Shown here one piece after another: positions 8,146-16,903 of a stretch of DNA of 64,000 bases. The stretch covers positions 930,001 through 994,000 of the forward strand of contig NZ_CP086063.1 in NCBI RefSeq assembly GCF_020783315.1, read 5' to 3'. How positions within the stretch are numbered: position 1 is the stretch's first letter; every line of letters begins with the position of its first letter. The position numbers and the translations under genes were made by a program. This stretch comes from Ferruginibacter lapsinanis. Lineage in GTDB: Bacteria > Bacteroidota > Bacteroidia > Chitinophagales > Chitinophagaceae. The notes below the pieces were generated by a model that worked only from the letters and a program-made list of their open reading frames with translations, ran no database searches and was not told the origin of the DNA.

Positions 8146-8922
8146 TTATTTTAAAAGCAATTGTTTAAATGCGGCAGAATCTCCATTGAATACATTAAAA
8201 TCTACATAAGCATCTATTCCGTTAACATGTCCTGCATCATTGTGTTGCCAAAATAACCAACTTCTTTCAATTCTTGGTTTATCTTTTACTAAATAATGTG
8301 CCACCCACAATGGATAGTCACTAAACTTGTCTGCCAGACATCGCTTATAAAAATCTGCTCCGGTATAAATGATCGGTTTTACTTTATAATGAATTTCGAC
8401 CATTTTCAACCAATCACTCACTCTTCGCTGCAGGTCGGCTATGCTCACTCCATTCAATTGCTCTACATCCAAAACCGGAGGCAGATCACCTTTTGCAAGT
8501 TGCACATTTTCTATAAAGTTTCTTGCTTGTTCAACGCCATCATTTTCAGAATCAAAAAAATGATATGCTCCTCTTGGTATGTTGTTTGCTTTTGCTTTTC
8601 CCCAGTTGGTCTCAAAACGATCGTCTGTTCTTTCTATCCCTTCAGTTGCTTTTATAAAGCAAAAACCAATTTTGATATTATCGATCTGCATTTGTTTAAC
8701 TTCCTCCCAATCAATATCAGATTGATAATGGCTGATATCAATCCCGTGCATTGAATAGTTTACGGGCAGATCGATCCCAAATGAGGTATATCTAACAATT
8801 CTTTTTTCTCCGAAAAGATAAAAAGCCATCCACGCCAGTATCATCAATGCCAATAAAATGATGATCGGCCATCTTATTAAAATCCTATTTTTATTATCGA
8901 TAGACCTATTTTCTGTACTCAT
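8146..8922 (-). CDS. Glycoside hydrolase family 25 lysozyme
   Basis: This 258-residue peptidoglycan muramidase is anchored by one N-terminal transmembrane helix (about residues 17-38). The GH25 domain begins with GIDISHYQSDIDW near residue 64 and continues with FCFIKATEG, GAYHFF, the catalytic DVEQ strand in PPVLDVEQL, IIYTGADFY and PLWVAHYL, which are the family's barrel strands in order. It likely cleaves glycan strands on the periplasmic side during cell-wall turnover. A 142-base AT-rich gap separates it from the divergent lytic transglycosylase gene; I see no clear signal there apart from a near-match to a -7 box around 8983-8991. Confidence 0.92.
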   Translation of the reverse strand: MSTENRSIDNKNRILIRWPIIILLALMILAWMAFYLFGEKRIVRYTSFGIDLPVNYSMHGIDISHYQSDIDWEEVKQMQIDNIKIGFCFIKATEGIERTDDRFETNWGKAKANNIPRGAYHFFDSENDGVEQARNFIENVQLAKGDLPPVLDVEQLNGVSIADLQRRVSDWLKMVEIHYKVKPIIYTGADFYKRCLADKFSDYPLWVAHYLVKDKPRIERSWLFWQHNDAGHVNGIDAYVDFNVFNGDSAAFKQLLLK

Positions 8923-9112
8923 TCCTACCCTTTAAATTATTACCGAATTTCTCAATTTTTATATAAATATGGCTTGTTTTGGCATATTATTTGCACAAAA
9001 GGGCAATATTTTGTCATAAAGCAACGTTAATTTAAAACGTTGATTTTTAAACGATTGTACTTAAATGAGTTTACTGGTCAATTTGAATAAGAGAAACCTA
9101 ACATCCAATGCT

Positions 9113-9985
9113 ATGAAATTACTTGTTAAACTATTTGTTTTTACAGCAGTCCTGTGCGTCCAAAAAGCGCAGGCCAATAACCTTGGCGATACTACCAAAA
9201 AGCAATTGCTGGCAGACCTGACCACAAAAATAGAACCTGTATACATTACAAAACCTGCTAATGTTTCGTTTCCGGAAATCCTAAAAGGGAATGAAGAAGA
9301 AAGTCTGAGTTATATTCAAACCTTCAGCAAAAATCGTCGTGAGTATATTATAAGAATGTATAATAAGGGTAAAAAACTATTACCTAAGGCTGCGGCAATT
9401 TTAAAAAAATACAATGTACCACAAGAATTTAAGGTGCTGTTAGCGCTTGAATCTGCTTATAACCCTGATGCATTATCATGTGCAGGGGCAGTTGGTTACT
9501 GGCAGATCATGGATTGTGTTGCAAATGAATACGGTTTAAAATATGTTACACAAGTGAGCAAGGAAGAAAGAAAGAAAATGATGAAGGAAAATCCGAAAGC
9601 TGCAGACAGTGTATTAAAAGCAAGAGCCAAATTAAAAGATGAAAGAAAAAACTTCAACACTTCTACAGCAGCTGCGGCCCGTTATTTAAGAGACAGAGTA
9701 AAAAATCTAGGTAATAACTGGTTATTGGTTGCTGCAAGTTATAATTGCGGCGTAGGCAATGTTTGGAAAGCCATCAGACAAAGTGGTAAAACCAATCCTA
9801 CTTTTTGGGATATCAAACAATTTCTTCCCGAAGAAACCAAGGCATACGTAATGAACTTTATCACGTTGAATGTGCTTTTCCATAACTACGAGAAATTTTC
9901 AAAAAATGCGTTGACATTTGCTCCCGAAAAAATACTGATCGACAATTTTGAGCAAAATATCATGTCTGAAATGAGTCAGAAATAA
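9113..9985 (+). CDS. Lytic transglycosylase (SLT domain)
   Basis: This 290-residue secreted enzyme has a signal peptide (MKLLVKLFVFTAVLC, cleaved near AQA-N) followed by an SLT/MltD-like goose-lysozyme fold. The catalytic glutamate is in LLALESAYNPDALS, followed by the expected GAVGYWQIM and later AAASYNCGVGNV segments. It cleaves peptidoglycan by forming 1,6-anhydromuramic acid. No LysM repeats are present. The open frame extends to an ATG at 9065, which would add 16 residues before a normal signal peptide, so the second ATG is preferred, though not proven. Confidence 0.88.
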   Translation: MKLLVKLFVFTAVLCVQKAQANNLGDTTKKQLLADLTTKIEPVYITKPANVSFPEILKGNEEESLSYIQTFSKNRREYIIRMYNKGKKLLPKAAAILKKYNVPQEFKVLLALESAYNPDALSCAGAVGYWQIMDCVANEYGLKYVTQVSKEERKKMMKENPKAADSVLKARAKLKDERKNFNTSTAAAARYLRDRVKNLGNNWLLVAASYNCGVGNVWKAIRQSGKTNPTFWDIKQFLPEETKAYVMNFITLNVLFHNYEKFSKNALTFAPEKILIDNFEQNIMSEMSQK

Positions 9986-10023
9986 GAAAAGTGCTGTTTT
10001 ACAACTTCAAAGCCATTAACAAT

Positions 10024-10031
10024 TAACTTTG
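10024..10031 (+). promoter_or_regulatory. -7 box four bases before an ATG (TAACTTTG)
   Basis: This exact TAnnTTTG match ends four bases before the radical SAM gene's ATG at 10036, which suggests a leaderless or nearly leaderless transcript. Confidence 0.65.
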
Positions 10032-10035
10032 CGGT

Positions 10036-11067
10036 ATGCCGCAAGTGAACTGGACAGATACAACTAATTTATTAAGTAAACTTACCGTAAGAAGAGTTTG
10101 GAATGGTATAAAAGTGCTTGGCAGTTTTTATGCAAGCCGCATTCTTAATAAACCGGTACAATGGGGATATCCGGTTTCAATTTCATTTGAACCAACCACG
10201 AGCTGCAATTTACGTTGCCCAGAATGCCCAAGCGGATTAAGAGCATTTACCCGCCCTACGGGCATGCTGCAGCAGGATTTTTTCAGAAGCACTATTGATG
10301 ATATTTACAAAGAATTATTATACCTGATCTTTTATTTTCAAGGAGAACCTTTTTTAAATCCTGATTTCCTGGAAATGGTGAAATATGCTTCTGCAAAAGG
10401 TATTTATACCGCCACTTCTACCAATGCACATTATTTAACGGATGAGGTTGCTAAAAAAACCGTTGAAAGTGGATTGGACAGATTGATCATTTCAATAGAT
10501 GGAACCACACAGGATGTATATCAACAATATCGTGTAGGCGGTAATGTAAGCAAGGTAATTGCCGGGGCTAAAAATATTGTAAAATGGAAAAAGGAACTGA
10601 ACAGCAAAACTCCATTTGTCTTCTTCCAGTTCCTGGTGGTAAAACCCAACGAACATCAGATAGAAGATATAAAAAGATTGGCCAAAGAAGTTGGTGTGGA
10701 TGAAGTGCGCTTCAAAACTGCACAGGTATATGACTACGAAACTGATCCAAACAACCTTATTCCTACCATTGATAAATTCAGCCGTTACAATAAAAATGCT
10801 GACGGCACTTATACAGCAAAAAATAAATTGACCAACCGCTGTTGGAAAATGCAACATGCCAATGTGATCACCTGGGATGGACTGGTAGTACCTTGTTGTT
10901 TTGATAAAGATGCCATGCACCAGTTGGGCAATTTAAAAAACCAGTCTTTTAAAGAGATCTGGCACAATGATAATTATAAACAATTCAGGTCAGAGTTAAT
11001 GAAAAGTCGCAAAAACATTGATATCTGTGCTAATTGCAGTGAAGGTGTTTCTGTATGGAAAGATTAA
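10036..11067 (+). CDS. Radical SAM/SPASM domain protein
   Basis: This 343-residue enzyme has a classic CxxxCxxC cluster motif (CNLRCPEC, near residue 57) in the N-terminal half and a SPASM domain at the C-terminus (Cys residues in NRCWKMQHA, VVPCCFDKD and ICANCSEG) that would hold an auxiliary Fe-S cluster. SPASM proteins modify peptides, proteins or sugars. The substrate is not inferable, because no precursor-peptide or partner gene is adjacent. It probably starts at the ATG next to the -7 box. Confidence 0.88.
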   Translation: MPQVNWTDTTNLLSKLTVRRVWNGIKVLGSFYASRILNKPVQWGYPVSISFEPTTSCNLRCPECPSGLRAFTRPTGMLQQDFFRSTIDDIYKELLYLIFYFQGEPFLNPDFLEMVKYASAKGIYTATSTNAHYLTDEVAKKTVESGLDRLIISIDGTTQDVYQQYRVGGNVSKVIAGAKNIVKWKKELNSKTPFVFFQFLVVKPNEHQIEDIKRLAKEVGVDEVRFKTAQVYDYETDPNNLIPTIDKFSRYNKNADGTYTAKNKLTNRCWKMQHANVITWDGLVVPCCFDKDAMHQLGNLKNQSFKEIWHNDNYKQFRSELMKSRKNIDICANCSEGVSVWKD

Positions 11068-11072
11068 TTTTG
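11065..11072 (+). promoter_or_regulatory. -7 box overlapping a stop codon (TAATTTTG)
   Basis: This TAnnTTTG match includes the stop codon of the radical SAM gene and ends four bases before the next ATG (11077), so the permease gene may have its own leaderless promoter despite the 9-base gap. Confidence 0.5.
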
Positions 11073-11076
11073 CTTT

Positions 11077-12102
11077 ATGCCATCAATCTTTAATAACCGC
11101 CTCAGGCAAATAACATTATTACTGATAATTATTTTATTGGCAGGGCTGCTATTACAACAACTTTACATTTTTTTACCCGGATTTTTAGGGGCCATTACTT
11201 TATATATTTTATTAAGAGAAAGATATTTTCATCTTACCATAAAAAAAGGATGGGGAAAAACAATTACGGCGCTACTATTCATTTTTGCATCGCTTATTTT
11301 AATTGCTGTTCCTATCTATTTTTCAATAGTATTACTTACGCATAAAATATCTATGTTGATCAATAATCCTGCGGAAATTATCATGAACGCAAAATTGGTT
11401 GGCAAAAAACTGGAAGCACTGATCGGCATTCCATTACTAACAGATGCTAATCTGTTAGCATTGCAAAAAAAAATAACTACTATTTTACCGCAGATACTCA
11501 ATAGCTCGGCAAATATTCTGAGCAATTTTGCTATCATGTTTTTTATATTATACTTTCTATTAATGAACGGCAAAGAAGTAGAAAGATATTTAGAAAAATT
11601 CATTCCGTTAAAAGAACAAAATGTTGACCTATTGGGCATTGAGACAAAGAATATGGTAAAGGCCAATGCCATCGGGATTCCAGTGCTTGCGATCATACAA
11701 GGTATTGTAGCCGGCATTGGGTATAGCATTTTCGGCGTTAAAGATGTAGTACTCTGGGGATTTTTAACCGGAGTATGTTCCATGATCCCTATAGTTGGTA
11801 CTGGTATTATATGGGTGCCACTCACCGTATATTTTTTTGCAGTCAATAATATTTCATCGGGTATAGGGCTCCTGGTCTATGCCATCGTACTAATTACTAA
11901 TATTGATTATGTTGCCAGAATAACAATCTTAAAAAAACTCATCAACGTACATCCTTTAATAACTATTTTTGGGGTGCTGGTTGGTATTGGTTTGTTTGGC
12001 TTCTGGGGAGTGATATTTGGCCCTTTGCTGATCAGTTATTTTATTATCCTGATAAAAATCTATATTAACGAGTTTGTGTTGTTGAAAAATGACACGCCAT
12101 AA
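11077..12102 (+). CDS. AI-2E family transporter
   Basis: This 341-residue polytopic protein has the hydrophobic layout of the AI-2E (YdiK/PerM) exporter family: two N-terminal transmembrane pairs, a large central extramembrane segment around residues 95-190, and a C-terminal group of helices with the conserved GVCSMIPIVGTGIIWVP and FGFWGVIFGPLL motifs. Family members export various small solutes or ions, and the AI-2 name is historical. Confidence 0.88.
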   Translation: MPSIFNNRLRQITLLLIIILLAGLLLQQLYIFLPGFLGAITLYILLRERYFHLTIKKGWGKTITALLFIFASLILIAVPIYFSIVLLTHKISMLINNPAEIIMNAKLVGKKLEALIGIPLLTDANLLALQKKITTILPQILNSSANILSNFAIMFFILYFLLMNGKEVERYLEKFIPLKEQNVDLLGIETKNMVKANAIGIPVLAIIQGIVAGIGYSIFGVKDVVLWGFLTGVCSMIPIVGTGIIWVPLTVYFFAVNNISSGIGLLVYAIVLITNIDYVARITILKKLINVHPLITIFGVLVGIGLFGFWGVIFGPLLISYFIILIKIYINEFVLLKNDTP

Positions 12103-12126
12103 ATAGTAAGCCTAATCTCCTTCCAT

Positions 12127-12582
12127 ATGAGTATCGAAACAGATATTAAACAGTCCAAATTCAGAAACGAATACCAAAAGGTGATCATTAATATTCTCTT
12201 TACCTACAATTGGCTGGCCAACCAACACAAGCCTATTTTTGAAAAAGAGGACCTTACCATGCAACAATTTAATATCCTGAGAATATTAAGAGGTAGCAGA
12301 GACCCCTTATCTACTCTTCAGATAAGAGAACGCATGCTCGATAAAATGAGTGACACCAGCCGTATTGTTGACAGGCTTGTTATTAAAGGTTTTGCAAAGA
12401 AGGTAGTTTGTAAAACAGATAAACGCCTGGTAGATGTAACCATTACTGAGAACGGAAGAAAGATATTAGCCAGGCTGGATAAGCAGGAAGAAAAAATGGA
12501 TGAGATCGTTAATTCTCTCAGCGAAGCGGAAGCCAAACAATTAAGTAAGTTATTGGATAAAATGAGGAAATCAGACAATTGA
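12127..12582 (+). CDS. MarR family transcriptional regulator
   Basis: This 151-residue regulator has the MarR winged-helix layout: N-terminal dimerisation helix, the recognition region DKMSDTSRIVDRLVIKGF near residue 75, the wing KTDKRLVDVTITENG and a long C-terminal helix with SEAEAKQLSKLLDKM. The ligand is unknown. It lies 24 bases after the AI-2E family gene on the same strand, so it could be co-transcribed with, and control, that permease. It is distinct from the second MarR gene at 41.1 kb. Confidence 0.9.
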   Translation: MSIETDIKQSKFRNEYQKVIINILFTYNWLANQHKPIFEKEDLTMQQFNILRILRGSRDPLSTLQIRERMLDKMSDTSRIVDRLVIKGFAKKVVCKTDKRLVDVTITENGRKILARLDKQEEKMDEIVNSLSEAEAKQLSKLLDKMRKSDN

Positions 12583-12634
12583 TCTTTGTAATAAATAATT
12601 TTAACCCTGATACAAAAACTCTATAAAAACAACA

Positions 12635-13399
12635 ATGAAACTCTGTACTACAGTTATCTCCATTTTATTATCTCTAACTATCACGGCTCAAAATATAAGA
12701 ATAAAAAAACAGGATGTATTTATAAATGACTCTCCTTATTGTAAGATCATCGGCAAAACCGGTATCAGTGCTGCCTTAAGTAATGAACAGGATTTCACGA
12801 TCGCTTCATTAGCCGGAGAAGAATTGATCTATGTTAAAAAAGCGGGCAATAATTTTATCACAGTAACATTCCTTTCTGATGGCAGAAGAATGAAAATGAA
12901 AAAATCACCTACCGCCCTTACAGGACAAAAGGATTTTATAAAAAAAATGTATGATGCCAATTTATTGGAAGATGGTATGATCAATAACTATAACAGAGAA
13001 TTTTTTCTTGAAAAAACGGAGGACCCTGAGCAAAATGGTGACGTGGTGGTTACTTCTGCCAACGGAACTTACAATGTTGTTGAAAGAAATCTTACAGAAG
13101 CTGTTTCTGTATATGAAGATAATATTGAACAAGACGGTCAGGTTATTGGCACTTATATCATCGCCGACGAAGCCACCAACGATGGGATAGCAAAATCTGT
13201 AGTAACTTTTTATTTAATGAATGGCACTAGGGCTGCTAAACTAGATGTAGAAAGCGCAAATACAAGAAATAACACCTTGCTTACTTTCAAAAACAATAAC
13301 CTGGTTACTTTACAGGAGCTTTCCGGCAGTATTTATGATAAAGGATACGAAAATATAAAAGCAACAGCCCTTTGGTTAATTAAGAGAGGCTATTTATAA
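12635..13399 (+). CDS. Secreted protein of unknown function
   Basis: This 254-residue protein has an N-terminal signal peptide (about residues 1-18, LLSLTITAQ) and no other recognisable motif. The mature part is rich in short beta-like segments and acidic/asparagine stretches. The C-terminus has a helical KGYENIKATALWLIKRGY end. No membrane anchor or T9SS sorting domain is seen. A strong terminator follows, making this the last gene of its unit. Confidence 0.7.
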   Translation: MKLCTTVISILLSLTITAQNIRIKKQDVFINDSPYCKIIGKTGISAALSNEQDFTIASLAGEELIYVKKAGNNFITVTFLSDGRRMKMKKSPTALTGQKDFIKKMYDANLLEDGMINNYNREFFLEKTEDPEQNGDVVVTSANGTYNVVERNLTEAVSVYEDNIEQDGQVIGTYIIADEATNDGIAKSVVTFYLMNGTRAAKLDVESANTRNNTLLTFKNNNLVTLQELSGSIYDKGYENIKATALWLIKRGYL

Positions 13400-13421
13400 G
13401 TAACCTTGATAATAAAAAAGT

Positions 13422-13450
13422 AAACCCTCCCTGTAAAGCGGAGGTTTTTT
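13422..13450 (+). terminator. Intrinsic terminator
   Basis: The stem AAACC(C)TCC / GGAGGTTT, with one bulged C and a nine-base loop, runs into six Ts. It ends the unit containing the secreted unknown protein. Confidence 0.8.
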
Positions 13451-13474
13451 ACTTCCATAGAAGCGCATTTTATC

Positions 13475-13482
13475 TACCTTTG
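13475..13482 (+). promoter_or_regulatory. -7 box for the aminotransferase gene (TACCTTTG)
   Basis: This exact TAnnTTTG match lies between the upstream terminator and the ATG at 13516, leaving a leader of about 27 bases. Confidence 0.6.
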
Positions 13483-13515
13483 CCTTTCTTAATTATTCAT
13501 TTTTAATTATCTCAT

Positions 13516-14724
13516 ATGCCAGGTTTTGAATTTTTTGGTAACGAAGAACGTAAAGAAGTAAATGATGTATTAGAAACAGGTATCTTAATGCGGTATGGCT
13601 TTGATGGCCCACGCAAAGGAATCTGGAAAGCTAAAGAAATGGAAGAAGCTGTTTGCAAAACCTTCGGTAGTAAACATGCTCATTTATTAAGCAGCGGTAC
13701 GGCAGCTTTAACAACAGCTATGAGTGCGTTGGGTATTGGCTATGGTGATGAAATTATTCTGCCTTCTTTTACTTTTGTCGCAAGTTTTGAAGCCGTGATC
13801 AGTGTGGGTGCCATTCCTGTGTTGGTTGATGTGGACGATACGCTTACGCTAGACCCGGCGGCGGTTCGTAAGGCTATCACGCCAAAAACAAAATGTATCA
13901 TGCCTGTACACATGTGCGGCAGTATGGCAGACTTAGATGCATTACAAGCAATATGTAAAGAACATAATTTATTATTACTGGAAGATGCCTGCCAAAGTAT
14001 TGGCGGTTCTTATAAAGGAAAAAAACTGGGCACTATCGGAGATGCCGGTACATTCAGTTTTGATTTTGTAAAAACAATTACCTGTGCCGAAGGCGGTGTA
14101 GTAATGACCAATAACGCTGATGTACACACGAAATGTGATGGTTATACCGACCATGGGCATGACCATTTAGGTGTTGACCGTGGTGCAGACCTGCATCCAT
14201 TTGTAGGATACAATTTCCGTATCAGCGAATTGAATGCAGCTGTGGGATTGGCGCAAATAAGAAAACTGGATACCTTCTTATCTATTCAACAAAAAAATCA
14301 CACTATTTTAAAAAATATTTTATCTGCTATTCCTGAAGTTAGTTTTAGAAGAATACCAGATGAAGCAGGTGACAGCAAAACCTTTTTAAGCTGGTTCTTA
14401 CCAACAGCTGCATTAACACAAGCTGTTGTTGCTGAATTAAAAGCACAAAGCATACTAGCCGGTAATTTTTATTGGTTTGATAACAATTGGCATTATATCC
14501 GCAAATGGGATCATCTTAAAAACAGCATTACACTTAATGCATTAAGCCCCGAGCATAAAGCTGCTGTGATACATCATGCTAATAAAGATTTTGCACCAAG
14601 CGATGCCATTATGAGTCGTTGTATATCTACCGCTATCAGTTTATCATGGACCGAAGAACAAGTAACAACTAAAGGAGAACAAATGGCTGCTGCTATCCGC
14701 AAGGTATTGAGTGAGCAAAAATAA
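13516..14724 (+). CDS. DegT/DnrJ/EryC1/StrS aminotransferase
   Basis: This 402-residue PLP enzyme of the sugar-aminotransferase family transfers an amino group, usually to a keto-sugar nucleotide. The N-terminal HLLSSGTAAL segment binds the cofactor phosphate, LLLEDACQSIGG contains the conserved Asp that contacts the pyridine ring, and the lysine in FDFVKTITCAEGG is at the Schiff-base position. FVGYNFRISELNAAVG is the typical dimer-interface segment. No other nucleotide-sugar genes are adjacent, so the product is not clear. Confidence 0.9.
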   Translation: MPGFEFFGNEERKEVNDVLETGILMRYGFDGPRKGIWKAKEMEEAVCKTFGSKHAHLLSSGTAALTTAMSALGIGYGDEIILPSFTFVASFEAVISVGAIPVLVDVDDTLTLDPAAVRKAITPKTKCIMPVHMCGSMADLDALQAICKEHNLLLLEDACQSIGGSYKGKKLGTIGDAGTFSFDFVKTITCAEGGVVMTNNADVHTKCDGYTDHGHDHLGVDRGADLHPFVGYNFRISELNAAVGLAQIRKLDTFLSIQQKNHTILKNILSAIPEVSFRRIPDEAGDSKTFLSWFLPTAALTQAVVAELKAQSILAGNFYWFDNNWHYIRKWDHLKNSITLNALSPEHKAAVIHHANKDFAPSDAIMSRCISTAISLSWTEEQVTTKGEQMAAAIRKVLSEQK

Positions 14725-14731
14725 TTTCCGC

Positions 14732-15034
14732 ATGATCTACATAACGCAACTCATTTACGTTATAGAAGGAAAAGAAACTGTCTTTCATAAGTTTGAAGAA
14801 GTAGCTATTCCATTGATCGAAAAATACAATGGGCAACTTTTATTGCGGGTGCGTCCGGATGCAACCGCAATGATTGAAGCCTCGATTGAATCTCCTTATG
14901 AAATTCACGTGGTAAGCTTTGCTACAGAAAAAGATTTTGACAATTTTAAACAGGATGAGGAAAGAAAGAAATTTCTTCATTTGAAAGAGGAGTCGATACG
15001 ATCAGTGTTGATGATCAAGGGAGAGAAGATTTAG
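14732..15034 (+). CDS. DUF1330 domain protein
   Basis: This 100-residue protein has the ferredoxin-like DUF1330 pattern: an N-terminal strand (IYITQLIYVIEGKE), the helix FHKFEEVAIPLIEKYNG, a central strand LLRVRP and the region HVVSFATEKDFDNF. The biochemical role is unknown. The reading frame extends to a GTG at 14711, overlapping the aminotransferase by 14 bases, but the ATG at 14732 directly precedes the domain. The 7-base gap suggests it is co-transcribed with the aminotransferase. Confidence 0.8.
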   Translation: MIYITQLIYVIEGKETVFHKFEEVAIPLIEKYNGQLLLRVRPDATAMIEASIESPYEIHVVSFATEKDFDNFKQDEERKKFLHLKEESIRSVLMIKGEKI

Positions 15035-15044
15035 ACAGTGTTTA

Positions 15045-15080
15045 CTCCGCCGTTGTTGGTCGCTGACCAACAACCTCCGC
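15045..15080. repeat. Dispersed palindrome (GTTGTTGGTC family)
   Basis: Ten-base arms at 15052-15061 and 15065-15074 surround a three-base loop and are flanked by CTCCGCC and CTCCGCTTCG. The same arms occur within the radical SAM gene at 2666-2689, and the overall layout resembles the CGCCTTGTTTCGTG palindromes at 53.0 and 55.5 kb. Confidence 0.7.
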
Positions 15081-15107
15081 TTCGATGAAAACTCAACAAT
15101 GGTATGC

Positions 15108-15142
15108 TGTACAAGTGATCCGCCGCGGCGGAAACGATGATG
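15108..15142. repeat. Short dispersed repeat (GTACAAG...GATGATG)
   Basis: The word GTACAAGTG followed by CGATGATG recurs at 24517-24535 (GTACAAGTGTGCGACGC) and 35246-35272 (GTACAAGAGTGCGACGC, then AACGATGATG). This copy carries a GC-rich CCGCCGCGGCGG palindrome in place of GTGCGACGC. Confidence 0.5.
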
Positions 15143-15172
15143 ACCAAAGCTAAAATGCTTGTCCCCAAAAAA

Positions 15173-16354
15173 TTACAGCACCTGCACAATCAAAAATTTC
15201 AAATAATGCGTATTCTCCTGTCCTCGTATAATTGGGTGATCGGCAGATTGGGCATTGAAAACAACTTGACGTATTTTTCGCTTGGCATCTTTGGCAGCAG
15301 CGGCAATGATATCTAAAAACATTTCGGGCTGCACCAGGTTGGTACAACTGGATGTAACTAAAAAACCTCCGGGTTTAACTAGTTTCATTCCACGTAAATT
15401 AATTTCTTTGTAGCCTGCTTTGGCTTTATCAATGGTGCTGCGACTTTTGGTAAAAGATGGGGGATCCAGCATCACCACATCCCAACGCTTTTCTTCTTTG
15501 GTCCAGTTTTTTAATACATCAAATGCATTCACACATTCAAATTTGCAGACCTCTTCCAATCCATTCAATGCTGCATTTTTATTACACATATCAATGGCAC
15601 TTTGTGAGATGTCTAATCCCAACACAGATTTAGCACCATAAAATCCGGCACTAATTTCGAAAGACCCGGTGTAACAAAATGCCCCCAATACATCCGAACC
15701 TTTTACAATATTTTGAATGGCTCTACGGTTATCCTGCTGATCTAAAAAGTAGCCGGTCTTTTGCCCGTTGGCAATATCTACATTGAATTTGATGCCATTT
15801 TCATTGATGATGATATTGGTATCAAATGGTTCTGATAAAAATCCTTTGTGTTGCTCCAATCCTTCCAGCTCACGGATCGGCACATCATTGCGTTCGTAAA
15901 TTCCTCTGGGAGCAAATAGTTCGTTCAATGCTTTTACAATAGATGGCTTCCATACATCGATTCCCAATGCCAGGGTTTGTATCACAAAGTAATCGTTGAA
16001 TTTGTCGATGATCAATTGAGGAATATCATCCGCTTCACCGAAAATAAGCCGGCAGTTTTCGATATAGCCCAGTTTTTGACGGTACTCCCAGGCTTCTTTT
16101 ATTTTATTATAGAAAAATTGATCGTCGATATTTACGTTCTTATCTCTTGTGAGTAACCTTACAGATATCTGCGATTGAGGATTGTAGTATCCTTTGCCGA
16201 TGAAGATCTTATCGAATGTGAATACATTCACTATCTCTCCGGGCTTGGCGGCGGTATCTTTTTCTTTGCCGGTATTTACTTCATTGCTGAATATCCACGG
16301 ATGCCCGTTTTCTACCCTGCGACTAATATTCTTATTCAATATAATGCTCTTCAT
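15173..16354 (-). CDS. Class I SAM-dependent rRNA methyltransferase (RlmI-like)
   Basis: This 393-residue protein has an N-terminal PUA-like domain (about residues 1-80, with RVENGHPWIFSNEV and GKGYYNPQSQISVRLL), a central domain and a C-terminal Rossmann methyltransferase domain. The SAM-binding segment is DVLGAFCYTGSFEISAGFYGAKSV..LDIS, and the catalytic-loop motif is VMLDPPSFTKS. A TSSCTN segment follows. This architecture matches the 23S rRNA m5C1962 methyltransferase RlmI. The start codon is four bases from a -7 box on the minus strand. Confidence 0.88.
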   Translation of the reverse strand: MKSIILNKNISRRVENGHPWIFSNEVNTGKEKDTAAKPGEIVNVFTFDKIFIGKGYYNPQSQISVRLLTRDKNVNIDDQFFYNKIKEAWEYRQKLGYIENCRLIFGEADDIPQLIIDKFNDYFVIQTLALGIDVWKPSIVKALNELFAPRGIYERNDVPIRELEGLEQHKGFLSEPFDTNIIINENGIKFNVDIANGQKTGYFLDQQDNRRAIQNIVKGSDVLGAFCYTGSFEISAGFYGAKSVLGLDISQSAIDMCNKNAALNGLEEVCKFECVNAFDVLKNWTKEEKRWDVVMLDPPSFTKSRSTIDKAKAGYKEINLRGMKLVKPGGFLVTSSCTNLVQPEMFLDIIAAAAKDAKRKIRQVVFNAQSADHPIIRGQENTHYLKFLIVQVL

Positions 16355-16358
16355 GGCG

Positions 16359-16366
16359 CAAAGGTA
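16359..16366 (-). promoter_or_regulatory. -7 box four bases before an ATG (TACCTTTG, minus strand)
   Basis: On the minus strand the sequence reads TACCTTTG, then CGCC, then the ATG of the methyltransferase at 16354. This is the same spacing and the same CGCC linker as at the asd leader peptide. Confidence 0.7.
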
Positions 16367-16486
16367 GTTGTTGCAGATAAGTTGCCACGAATATGAAGAA
16401 ATATTTCACTAAGCACCATGGAGATACACTGAGAAAGTATTCGAATTTGAACAGATCAATCAATTAGCACATCCTCTTTGTGAAAA

Positions 16487-16813
16487 TTAATGGTATTTGA
16501 ATTTACCCTCCAGCCTGTCGCAACTCTCTACCGAACCTAACCTGAATTTGAAAGGAATTTTTGTGATTTTTTCCAATTTTATCTCCTGCTTACAGAAAAA
16601 CCCTAATTGATTGGCATAAAAATTACCTGCCAATACAGGAACTGACAATGTATTATTTTTTTGAAGTGAGAAATGTGAAACCCCCGTTGCTGTTGGGGTT
16701 TGTAAATATTTTTTTTCTGCCACACCAGCAGAATCCCATGTCATATTTTGAGCAAAGCTACCGCTTGCCACAAAAACCATGCAAAAAAATAAAATTTTAG
16801 CTTTTTTATTCAC
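16487..16813 (-). CDS. Small secreted protein of unknown function
   Basis: This 108-residue protein has a clear signal peptide (about residues 1-21, ending SGSFAQ). The mature part contains two cysteines (FFCKQEIK and SVESCDRLE) and a pattern that suggests a small beta-rich domain. I do not recognise the family. The upstream 16355-16486 gap contains only a degenerate direct-repeat sequence (CACTAAGCACCATGGAGATACACTG-like) of the type common between genes of this phylum. Confidence 0.6.
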   Translation of the reverse strand: MNKKAKILFFCMVFVASGSFAQNMTWDSAGVAEKKYLQTPTATGVSHFSLQKNNTLSVPVLAGNFYANQLGFFCKQEIKLEKITKIPFKFRLGSVESCDRLEGKFKYH

Positions 16814-16903
16814 TTTACTAGATTCATTGTATGTAAATTTACGTTGTTATCGTAACAATATTGCTTAATAAAATACTATTAACCCCCGTTTGGGGATAGG
16901 AAA